From CAZFJG01 sp964410915 (lineage in GTDB: Bacteria; Synergistota; Synergistia; Synergistales; JAFGMB01), in the NCBI GenBank assembly GCA_964410915.1, contig CAYPIU010000004.1, forward strand, positions 1 through 64,000: a stretch of 64,000 nt of DNA. The letters run 5' to 3'. Below, piece after piece: positions 8,329-16,076 of the stretch. The notes below the pieces were generated by a model. It saw only the letters and a list, made by a program, of their open reading frames with translations, had not been told where the DNA came from and ran no database searches. The position numbers and the translations under genes are program-made. Position 1 is the first letter of the stretch. Each line of letters begins with the position of its first letter.

Positions 8329-9714
8329 CTACATACTGGTAGAAAGACTTTCTATAGAGCTGAAGATCTTTTCTACTTCCGAAACATTATCTTCAAATCC
8401 CTTTCTTCCCATCAATCCATAGGTATATTTCTTCCCCTGCTCTACACCGGGCTGATCAAATGGATTTATTGATAAAAGATAACCAAGCATAGCTGTGGCA
8501 TACTGATAAAAGAAAATAAGTCCACCGAGAGTTTTTGCACTAAGATCTGGCAGATCTATCCATATTACCGGCTTTCCAGATGCAGCTATGGCTGAAGCCG
8601 TTGACCGGGCCTCAAAACCGATCATCTGGCTCATATCTTTTCCACCCATATATCCGAGAGGTGATAAGGATCCTTCGTTCGGATGCGGTATGGTCAAAAC
8701 CGAATTACGTTTTTCCACATTGATCAAAGTAAACAGTTTATCGTCCGGCCCCTCTGTATAAAGCTGGACCTGAGAATGCTGATCTACTGCTCCAAGAGCC
8801 CTTACCGGTGTAGATCCTTTCCCTTCCTTGCCAATACTTTCAGCCCAGAGCTGGGCATACCATTCAACAAAAGCATTCAGGCTATCCGTATAGGGCATAA
8901 GCACATTTATGTTCCTGCCCTCCCGATAATGAAGAAAAGTCAAAGTCGAAAGAATATGTGCGGGATTGTCCAATATGCCTGAAGAACATGACAGCTGGCT
9001 GTGAGCTTCCCTCGCCCCCGCAAGCAGATCATCAATATCTATACCAACTGCTGAAGCAGCGGCAAGTCCCACGGGTGAAAGAACAGAATATCTTCCGCCA
9101 ACACCCGAAGGGACTTCAAGACTCCGACAACCAGTATCGTTCACGAGAGCCCTGAGGGTACCCTTTTCGGGGTCAGTTATCACAAGCACTCTCTTCAGGG
9201 TCTCATCTCTATCCAGGCTCTCCTGCATTTTATTAAAAAAGAAAAGAAAGTTTGCCATTGTCTCTGCAGTCGAACCTGATTTACTTATTACGAGAAGAGC
9301 CGTTTTGTCCGGATCGACCATTTCCCATATGGCATTGTTACTTTCAGGATCAACATTTTCTGCAAGATAATATCGAGGCCCTTTCCTCTTTTCTGGTGTT
9401 AGATCATTATAAAATGGATGAAGCAAAGCATTGTTGAGCATGCGATTACCCAGGGCTGAACCGCCAATACCTATCTGGATGATGCTCTCAAATCCAGATA
9501 ACCACCTGCCCTGTTCTTTCAAAGAGGATACATCCTGGTAAGGAAGCCTTAACCAGCCGAATCCTTCCTGCCCATTTTCCATTCCACTCTTCAACCAGGT
9601 ATCCGCATCGGACAGCTGCTTTTCAAACTCTTCAATTTTTGATAAAGATATAGCCCCTTTTTTCTTATTTTCAGATATGGCGGAACCAAACAAGATACTC
9701 AGTAACCCTGACAT
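8329..9714 (-). CDS. pgi: Glucose-6-phosphate isomerase
   Basis: Interconverts glucose 6-phosphate and fructose 6-phosphate in glycolysis and gluconeogenesis. The 461-residue product has the short bacterial length. Landmarks are IGIGGSALG near residue 80, the phosphate-binding SKSGSTAET near 145, the GVGGRYSVLSPVGL segment near 203, and ESIGKEGKG with the following VDQHSQ near 290-310, all of which belong to the sugar-isomerase active site. It is monocistronic as far as can be seen, with convergent ttcA-like on one side and the grx terminator on the other. Confidence 0.95.
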   Translation of the reverse strand: MSGLLSILFGSAISENKKKGAISLSKIEEFEKQLSDADTWLKSGMENGQEGFGWLRLPYQDVSSLKEQGRWLSGFESIIQIGIGGSALGNRMLNNALLHPFYNDLTPEKRKGPRYYLAENVDPESNNAIWEMVDPDKTALLVISKSGSTAETMANFLFFFNKMQESLDRDETLKRVLVITDPEKGTLRALVNDTGCRSLEVPSGVGGRYSVLSPVGLAAASAVGIDIDDLLAGAREAHSQLSCSSGILDNPAHILSTLTFLHYREGRNINVLMPYTDSLNAFVEWYAQLWAESIGKEGKGSTPVRALGAVDQHSQVQLYTEGPDDKLFTLINVEKRNSVLTIPHPNEGSLSPLGYMGGKDMSQMIGFEARSTASAIAASGKPVIWIDLPDLSAKTLGGLIFFYQYATAMLGYLLSINPFDQPGVEQGKKYTYGLMGRKGFEDNVSEVEKIFSSIESLSTSM

Positions 9715-9761
9715 TTGAAACCCCCCTCGACGAATTTATGTCTTGATTATCTCATATGAAT

Positions 9762-9811
9762 AAACGAACAGGGACATCCCTCTGATCTCCAAGGTGTGTC
9801 CCTGCTCGTTT
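9762..9811 (-). terminator. Terminator between grx and pgi
   Basis: Inverted repeat AAACGA-CAGGGACA / TGTCCCTG-TCGTTT with one mismatch, closing a 20-nt loop. It lies just beyond the glutaredoxin stop and upstream of pgi, and should separate the two transcripts. The T tract is short. Confidence 0.6.
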
Positions 9812-9839
9812 AAATGAATTATTTTTTAAATGGGGAAAT

Positions 9840-10079
9840 TTACTGATCGGAATGGCTAATGAGCTGGTCGATCTTCCCGGTATCATAGCCTATTACGAAC
9901 TCACCGTCGATCTCAGTAACCGGGACACCCATCTGCTGTGTTTTTTTAACCATTTCCATAGCTGCTTCCCTGTCTGCCGAGACATCGACAGTTTCAAATT
10001 CTACTCCTTTATTGGAGAGATATTCTTTAACCTTGGTACACCATGGACAGGTAGCTGTCGAATATACCTTGATCTTCAT
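9840..10079 (-). CDS. Glutaredoxin-family protein
   Basis: A 79-residue redox protein with a thioredoxin fold. The active site CPWC lies at residues 11-14 after STAT, the cis-Pro is in MGVPVTEI near residue 52, and the GYDTGKID tail follows. Its length and motifs match the small NrdH/glutaredoxin-like proteins that take electrons from thioredoxin reductase or glutathione. AAGGAGG lies before the ATG. It sits alone between pgi and the divergent redox operon; a direct link to that operon is possible but not shown. Confidence 0.9.
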   Translation of the reverse strand: MKIKVYSTATCPWCTKVKEYLSNKGVEFETVDVSADREAAMEMVKKTQQMGVPVTEIDGEFVIGYDTGKIDQLISHSDQ

Positions 10080-10234
10080 AATTATATTCCTCCTTAAATT
10101 ATCCTTGTGTAATTACCCTACCCAGGTATATACATGATTCACCGGTATATGTCAAGGAAATAGATATATTACAATACTCATATTTCATATCCATATTAAC
10201 ACTTTAACATATAATTTTATATTTCGAGTTCTTC

Positions 10235-10262
10235 TTTCCAACAAATTTATTAGATGTATAAT
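10235..10262 (+). promoter_or_regulatory. Candidate promoter of the NuoE/F/G-like operon
   Basis: TTTCCA (10235-10240), a 16-bp spacer and TATAAT (10257-10262), about 70 nt before the ribosome site of the first gene. The -10 box is perfect and the -35 box matches four of six. The rest of the 259-bp spacer from 10080 is AT-rich and shows no other clear element. Confidence 0.45.
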
Positions 10263-10338
10263 TGAAAAGTTGTTTTGTAAAAACCGGTTTTGCGGTATAC
10301 AGGATCAATTTTTTTATATCTATACGGGAGGGGAAGGA

Positions 10339-10830
10339 ATGGAAGTCTTGCAAAAAGAAGATTTTGGGAAACTCAAGAAACTGATGGAACCCCTGGTTGA
10401 GAAATACCATGGCAGAAAAGGTATTACAATACCTCTGCTTGCGGATGTCCAGAAGGAACTGGGATATATCTCTGAAGACGCTGTTCAGCATATCTCAAAA
10501 GAACTGGATATCCCGGCAGCAGAATTATTCGGAGTGGCAACATTTTACTCCATGTTCCGTTTGCAGCCTGAAGGAAAATATGTTGTCAGGGTCTGCAGGG
10601 GAACTGCATGCCATGTTCAGGGTTCTGCAAGGATAGGAGAACAGATACAGCGTGAATTCAATATTGAAAATGGTGAGACAACTTCTGACGGTATGTTCAC
10701 TCTTCAATATGTTGCCTGCCTGGGCTGCTGTAGTTTGGCTCCAGTTATGATGGTAGGTAGTGAAGTTCATGGTAGGCTGACCCCGGACAAAGCAGTGAAA
10801 GTTCTGGAATCCTACCGCGAACAGGGTTGA
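10339..10830 (+). CDS. NuoE-like [2Fe-2S] subunit of bifurcating oxidoreductase
   Basis: A 163-residue thioredoxin-like [2Fe-2S] protein of the NuoE/HndA/HydC family. The four cluster cysteines are C86, C91, C127 and C131 (CRGTAC and CLGCC), and the FGVATFYSMF helix near residue 64 is typical. I chose the ATG at 10339 because GGGAGGGGAAGG lies directly before it; the frame is open upstream but the extra residues match nothing. The NuoF-like gene begins within 20 nt, so the genes are coupled. In known complexes this subunit passes electrons to or from the NuoF-like flavoprotein. Confidence 0.93.
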   Translation: MEVLQKEDFGKLKKLMEPLVEKYHGRKGITIPLLADVQKELGYISEDAVQHISKELDIPAAELFGVATFYSMFRLQPEGKYVVRVCRGTACHVQGSARIGEQIQREFNIENGETTSDGMFTLQYVACLGCCSLAPVMMVGSEVHGRLTPDKAVKVLESYREQG

Positions 10831-10846
10831 TATGGAGGTGTCTTCT

Positions 10847-12616
10847 TTGCCTAAAACTATAGTAAAAGTTGGTATGGCCAGTTGCGGTATTGCTGCCGGA
10901 GCTGAGCCGGTCTACTCAAAACTTCAGTCTTTACTGGATGGTAATTCTGAAGTGGAGCTTAAGAAAGTAGGATGTATAGGATTCTGTTACATGGAACCTC
11001 TCGTGGAAATTGAAAAAGCCGGGAGAAGGGTCACTTACGGAGAAGTTGATGTGTCTGTCGCTGAAAAGATAGTAAAACAGCACGTGGAAAACAATGAACT
11101 TCTTAAAGAGAATGTTATTCTTGATACTTCCGATGAAGCATCAGAAAATTTCAGACTTGATACACAGGTCAGGATCGTTCTCAGGAATACCGGCCTTATT
11201 GATCCTCAGAATATTGATGAATATACCGAAAGAGACGGTTACAACGGCCTTAAAAAGGCAATAAAGGATATGTCTCCCATGGAAGTTATACAGGAGATCC
11301 TTGACAGCGGCCTGAGGGGACGCGGCGGAGCCGGTTTCCCAACTGGCCTGAAATGGAAATTTGCCCATCTTGCAAAGAGCGATAAGAAGTATTTTGTCTG
11401 CAATGCCGACGAGGGAGATCCGGGCGCATTCATGGACCGTTCAGTTCTTGAGGGAGATCCACACAGTGTTATTGAAGGTATGGCTATTGGAGGATACGCG
11501 ATCGGAGCTGACGAAGGAATTATCTACTGTCGTGCAGAATATCCTCTTGCTATAAAACATTTGAATACCGCTCTTGATCAGGCAAGGGAAAAAGGGTACC
11601 TGGGCAACAATATCATGGGAACTGATTTTTCTTTTGATATTCATATCAAGGAGGGAGCCGGAGCTTTCGTATGTGGTGAAGAAACGGCAATGATAGCTTC
11701 AATAGAAGGCAAAAGAGGCATGCCTCGCCCAAGACCGCCATTCCCTGCCAACAGCGGTATATGGGGCAAACCTACTAACATCAATAATGTTGAAACTCTC
11801 GCTAACATCGCCTGGATCATTTCAAACGGCTCTGCAGAATTCTCAAAATACGGTATAGGCAAAAGCAGGGGAACAAAAGTTTTTGCACTGGCCGGAAAGA
11901 TCAATAAAGGCGGTCTCGCTGAAGTACCAATGGGTATGCCTTTGAAAGATGTCATTTTCACTGTAGCAGGCGGTATCCCCGACAACAAGGCTTTCAAAGC
12001 TGTACAGCTGGGTGGACCTTCAGGTGGATGCCTGCCGGAAGACCTTCTTGATACTCCTGTAGATTATGAATCAATAAACGCCACAGGGGCTATTATGGGA
12101 TCCGGTGGAATGGTAGTAATGGATGAAGATACCTGTATCGTTGACGTGGCCAAATTTTTCCTTTCCTTTGTGCAGAGTGAATCATGCGGTAAATGTCCCT
12201 TCTGCAGGATCGGAACCAAGAGAATGCTGGAAATCCTCGAAAGAATATCCAAAGGGGAAAGTAAAGTTGAGGATCTTGATCTTCTTGAAGAACTGGCTTA
12301 CCAGATCAAGGACGGTTCTCTCTGCGGACTTGGACAGACCGCCCCAAATCCGATCCTTACAACATTGAAATATTTCCGTGATGAATATTTGAGCCATATA
12401 GAGGACAAAAAATGTCCCGCCAAAGTTTGCACATCACTTATCAGTTACACCATTGACCCTGACAAGTGCATCGGCTGTACCAAATGTGCAAAGAACTGCC
12501 CTGTAGAGGCGATTTCGGGAGAAGTAAAAAAGACTCATGTAATAAATGACGATATATGCATACGTTGCGGGAAGTGTAAAGAAGTCTGTCCCGTAAATGC
12601 AATTACTGTTGAATAA
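10847..12616 (+). CDS. NuoF-like NAD(H)/FMN flavoprotein with ferredoxin tail
   Basis: Soluble NuoF/HndC/HydB-type subunit that binds NAD(H) and FMN. Domain order: N-terminal thioredoxin-like [2Fe-2S] module (SCGIAAGA and VGCIGFCY), the FMN/NADH core with GRGGAGFPTGLKW and NADEGDPGAFMDR, an SLBB domain, a [4Fe-4S] site ESCGKCPFCRIG, then two C-terminal [4Fe-4S] ferredoxin motifs (CIGCTKCAKNC, CIRCGKCKEVC). Ferredoxin tails of this kind occur in electron-bifurcating hydrogenases. GGAGGTG sits 6 nt before the TTG at 10847, so I place the start there; an ATG at 10832 directly after the previous stop lacks a good site. The large NuoG-like gene follows 17 nt downstream. Confidence 0.94.
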   Translation: MPKTIVKVGMASCGIAAGAEPVYSKLQSLLDGNSEVELKKVGCIGFCYMEPLVEIEKAGRRVTYGEVDVSVAEKIVKQHVENNELLKENVILDTSDEASENFRLDTQVRIVLRNTGLIDPQNIDEYTERDGYNGLKKAIKDMSPMEVIQEILDSGLRGRGGAGFPTGLKWKFAHLAKSDKKYFVCNADEGDPGAFMDRSVLEGDPHSVIEGMAIGGYAIGADEGIIYCRAEYPLAIKHLNTALDQAREKGYLGNNIMGTDFSFDIHIKEGAGAFVCGEETAMIASIEGKRGMPRPRPPFPANSGIWGKPTNINNVETLANIAWIISNGSAEFSKYGIGKSRGTKVFALAGKINKGGLAEVPMGMPLKDVIFTVAGGIPDNKAFKAVQLGGPSGGCLPEDLLDTPVDYESINATGAIMGSGGMVVMDEDTCIVDVAKFFLSFVQSESCGKCPFCRIGTKRMLEILERISKGESKVEDLDLLEELAYQIKDGSLCGLGQTAPNPILTTLKYFRDEYLSHIEDKKCPAKVCTSLISYTIDPDKCIGCTKCAKNCPVEAISGEVKKTHVINDDICIRCGKCKEVCPVNAITVE

Positions 12617-12633
12617 GGGAGGATTTCTGCGGA

Positions 12634-15600
12634 ATGGATAGAACTGTCAGAGTTAAACTGAACGGAAAAGAAGTTTATGGATATCCAGGACAGAAAATAC
12701 TCGACCTTTGTGCAGAATGCGGCATCGAGATTCCTACTTTATGTTATGAACCTCATCTCTCTGTACACGGAGGGTGTTCGGTCTGCCTGGTAGAAGTAAA
12801 AAGAGCTAAAAGCCTCATAAGGGCATGTTCAACTGCCATTACTGAGGGAATGGATATATCAACTAATACAGAAAGAGTAACCAAGGCCAGGAAACTGGCG
12901 CTGGAGCTGCTTCTTTCGGATCATGTCGGGGACTGCCGCCCACCCTGTACCCTTGCCTGTCCTGCTAAGGGAAATGTACAGGGATATGTAAATCTGGCTG
13001 CCCAGGGAAAGTATCAGGAATCAATGGACCTGCTTCATGAAAATGTAACACTTCCAGCATCTATAGGCAGGGTCTGTCCTGCTCCCTGTGAAGAGGAGTG
13101 CAGAAGAAACTTTGTAGATGAAGAAGCAGTTTCTATAAGAGAAATAAAGAGGTTCGTAGCTGACAAAGCTATTGCCAATGGCTTTATTGGCGACATTCCT
13201 GCTGTAGATAACAACGGTCAAAGTGTAGGTATAGTCGGAGGCGGCCCTGCGGGGATCTCTGCAGCATACTACCTCAGGATGAAGGGGTACGATGTTGCTA
13301 TCTACGAAAAAGAGCCTCTCCTCGGCGGAATGATGCGATATGGTATTCCAGACTATCGTTTACCCCAGGAAGTTCTTCAAAAAGAGATCGACTGGCTCCT
13401 TGATCATGGAATAACAACCTTCACCAGCACAGAACTGGGTAAAGATATCTGTCTTGATGAAATAAGAGAAAGGCATAATGCAGTTCTTCTCGCCATGGGT
13501 TGCTGGGGTTCTTCTTCCATGAGAGCAAAGGGAGAGGATCTTCCGGGAGTCATTTCCGGTATTGAGTTCCTTCACTCGGTAAACACTGGAAAACCTATGG
13601 AGATAGGCCGGAAGGTTGCAGTGATCGGCGGAGGAAATACTGCAATGGACGCATGCAGATGCGCAAAGCGTACTGGAGCAGAAGAAGTTTCGATAATCTA
13701 CAGACGAACAAGAGATGAAATGCCTGCCGAAAACCTCGAAATTGAGGAAGCCATGGAAGAAGGCATCAATTTTATTTTCCTTGCTTCCCCAAGATCAGTA
13801 GAGGGAAATGGCAAAGTAGAAACTCTTGTTTGCGAAAAAATGGAACTTGGAGAAGCCGATGCGTCCGGAAGAAGAAGACCCGTACCTACCGGTGAGACCT
13901 TTGAACTTAAAGTAGATAATGTTATAGCAGCAATAGGACAGAAAATCGATTTTTCAGGTCTTCCAGAATCAATACATGATGCTAAAAAAATGATCATCGA
14001 TGATGATTACGCTACTCCTTTGCCTGGAGTCTTCGTATGCGGAGATCAGCAAACAGGTCCAAAGATAGCAATTGAAGCCATCGGGAATGGGCATTGGGCT
14101 GCTGAATCAATTGATAGTTTTATTCAGACCGGTAAAGCAAAGAAACCATTCGTATACGACATAATTCGAGAGGATCTTGGTCCTGAAGATTTCCTTGATA
14201 TTGAAAAACAGCCCCGGGAAAAGCTTGAACATGTTCCGGCAGAAAAGAGACTCAATGAACCATTCGTAGAATATAACAAGGGACTTACAGAGGAACAGGT
14301 CCTGAATGACGCCTCAAGATGTATGGAATGCGGCTGCCCGGATGTATTCGAGTGTAAACTTCGCAAATACGCAACAGATTACGAAGTTCAGCCGGAGAGG
14401 GTTGCTGGAGAACATATTTCCAAGTTTGAGGAAGCAAACGAATACTATATCAGGAATATGGACAAATGCATCCTCTGCGGAAGATGTGTTAGAGCCTGTG
14501 ATGAAATAGCCGGATTCCACGCCATAGATTTTGCAAAACGTGGTTTCAGTTCAGTTATGTCACCAGAGTTCTTTGAGCCGGTTGAATCCTCAGATTGTAC
14601 ATTCTGCGGTTTATGTACCCAGGTATGCCCTGTAGGAGCACTACTCGAAAAACGCACGGAACGCTGGCCACATACTGAAAAACCGGAGATCGTAAAAACA
14701 ACCTGTAACAAATGCCCGGTGGGCTGCGAACTTGACCTTAACCTTGAAAGCTCAAAGAAAAGAATTGTCAGGATCACCACAGATCTTGATTCTATGAGCT
14801 CTCCAAGTCACGGTCATTGCTGTGTTAAAGGAAGATATCATTTCAGTGAAGTTTTCGAACAGAGAATAACTGATCCTGTTATGAATGGTAATGAGATCTC
14901 CTGGACTAATGCTCTTGAGAATCTCTCCGAACTCCTCAAAAACTCAAAGGCTGAAGAGACTGCTGTGATAACAAGTTCTTCGATCACAAATGAAGACTTC
15001 AGAACTATCAGTAAGTTCTCCCGGGAACTTTCATGGGATGCTCAGATAGCAGTCACGGGAATCGATACCTTTGAACCGGGACGTAAGGTCCTTGATGACC
15101 GTTTCGGATCAAATAAGGAAAGAACTGTTTATGAATCACTGAATTCTTCAGACTGCATAGTTATGGCTTCAACAAATACCGATGATGAGCAGCCTGTCCT
15201 TTCTTCCTGGGTAAGAAGATCCATGCGGAAGAATGGCTCATCGATGATATTCATAGGGCAGGAACCCGGTATGCTGGACAAGGGAGACAAAGCCATAGTG
15301 CTTTCACCTGTAAAGGGTTCAGAAAAGGATGTATACAAGGGTATTCTTACATCAATTATGATAAATGAAGAAATGGAAATACCTTCTGAACTCAGTGACC
15401 ATACCCCTGAAAAGGTTGCTGAACTTACCGGTGTAGATGCGGAACTTCTTAAAAGATCAGCTGACACCATTCTTAATTCAAAGAAAATGGTAACATTGAT
15501 CGGAGCAGAAACGGCTTCAAGTACAAACGCTGCTTCAGCGTTAGCTGATTTGCTCGAGACCGCTGAAAAGACAGATTTCTTCCTCATGTACAGGGAGTCC

Positions 15601-15990
15601 AATTCTGTTGGCGCAATAAACGCAAATATCGCAAATACACAGATCTCTGATGTGATCGCCAGTGTTAAAGAAGGAAGAATAAAGACACTTCTAATGGTAG
15701 ACGTGGATCTATCTCAAGCAGGGCTTACTGAAACAGACCTGAAAGAGATCAAAGATCTGGTCATATTAGGATCTAACGTTCCTGAAACCGGAATCCCGGA
15801 AAACGCTCTTGCCTTACCGATAACCTGCTGGGCTGAAAGATCAGGAACAGTTACAAACCTTGATCATATTGATCTTGAAGTTAACAAAGGACCCCAAGCT
15901 GCGGGATCTTCCAGAGAACTTGCCTGGATACTTTCTGCAACCGCAAGAAGAATGGGACTTGAACTTGCTTCCAATCCTTTAAGCTATTAG
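12634..15990 (+). CDS. NuoG-like / GltD-like / molybdopterin-domain fusion oxidoreductase
   Basis: A 1118-residue multidomain protein. Residues 1-80: plant-type [2Fe-2S] domain (C37, C48, C51, C65). About 95-520: a GltD/NfnB-like module with Cys clusters at 101-109 and 148-156, an FAD site GIVGGGPAG at 199-207, an NADPH site VIGGGNTAMDA near 328 and YRRTRDEMPA near 355. About 560-670: further [4Fe-4S] motifs, including CILCGRCVRAC and CTFCGLCTQVC. About 690 onward: CNKCPVGC and a late Cys, the NuoG/formate-dehydrogenase type [4Fe-4S], followed by a short molybdopterin-oxidoreductase-like region with no obvious Sec or Cys metal ligand. GGGAGG precedes the ATG. With its two neighbours it could exchange electrons between NADH, NADPH and ferredoxin; the exact reaction is inferred. 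Confidence 0.9.
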   Translation: MDRTVRVKLNGKEVYGYPGQKILDLCAECGIEIPTLCYEPHLSVHGGCSVCLVEVKRAKSLIRACSTAITEGMDISTNTERVTKARKLALELLLSDHVGDCRPPCTLACPAKGNVQGYVNLAAQGKYQESMDLLHENVTLPASIGRVCPAPCEEECRRNFVDEEAVSIREIKRFVADKAIANGFIGDIPAVDNNGQSVGIVGGGPAGISAAYYLRMKGYDVAIYEKEPLLGGMMRYGIPDYRLPQEVLQKEIDWLLDHGITTFTSTELGKDICLDEIRERHNAVLLAMGCWGSSSMRAKGEDLPGVISGIEFLHSVNTGKPMEIGRKVAVIGGGNTAMDACRCAKRTGAEEVSIIYRRTRDEMPAENLEIEEAMEEGINFIFLASPRSVEGNGKVETLVCEKMELGEADASGRRRPVPTGETFELKVDNVIAAIGQKIDFSGLPESIHDAKKMIIDDDYATPLPGVFVCGDQQTGPKIAIEAIGNGHWAAESIDSFIQTGKAKKPFVYDIIREDLGPEDFLDIEKQPREKLEHVPAEKRLNEPFVEYNKGLTEEQVLNDASRCMECGCPDVFECKLRKYATDYEVQPERVAGEHISKFEEANEYYIRNMDKCILCGRCVRACDEIAGFHAIDFAKRGFSSVMSPEFFEPVESSDCTFCGLCTQVCPVGALLEKRTERWPHTEKPEIVKTTCNKCPVGCELDLNLESSKKRIVRITTDLDSMSSPSHGHCCVKGRYHFSEVFEQRITDPVMNGNEISWTNALENLSELLKNSKAEETAVITSSSITNEDFRTISKFSRELSWDAQIAVTGIDTFEPGRKVLDDRFGSNKERTVYESLNSSDCIVMASTNTDDEQPVLSSWVRRSMRKNGSSMIFIGQEPGMLDKGDKAIVLSPVKGSEKDVYKGILTSIMINEEMEIPSELSDHTPEKVAELTGVDAELLKRSADTILNSKKMVTLIGAETASSTNAASALADLLETAEKTDFFLMYRESNSVGAINANIANTQISDVIASVKEGRIKTLLMVDVDLSQAGLTETDLKEIKDLVILGSNVPETGIPENALALPITCWAERSGTVTNLDHIDLEVNKGPQAAGSSRELAWILSATARRMGLELASNPLSY

Positions 15991-16013
15991 GGACACCTGT
16001 AAGTTAAAAGCAT

Positions 16014-16051
16014 AAAAAAAGTAGGCTGGGTTGATCCCAGCCTACTTTTTT
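16014..16051. terminator. Two-way terminator of the redox operon and the EF-G2-like gene
   Basis: Stem GTAGGCTGGG/CCCAGCCTAC with a 5-nt loop, flanked by seven A on the left and six or more T on the right, so a T tract follows the stem on both strands. It lies between two convergent transcription units. Confidence 0.93.
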
Positions 16052-16076
16052 ATGTTGAAACTAAATAGAATATATA

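Noticed and set aside
10120..10160. Repeated GGTATAT words before the redox operon
   Set aside because: The two copies are short and lie in AT-rich DNA; this can be chance.
15129..15602. 157-codon open frame on the minus strand
   Set aside because: It is a Ser-rich shadow of the NuoG-like fusion gene.
12634..15990. Formate dehydrogenase alpha subunit
   Set aside because: The molybdopterin-type region is short, with no visible Sec or Cys ligand, and the GltD-like module is not part of standard formate dehydrogenases.
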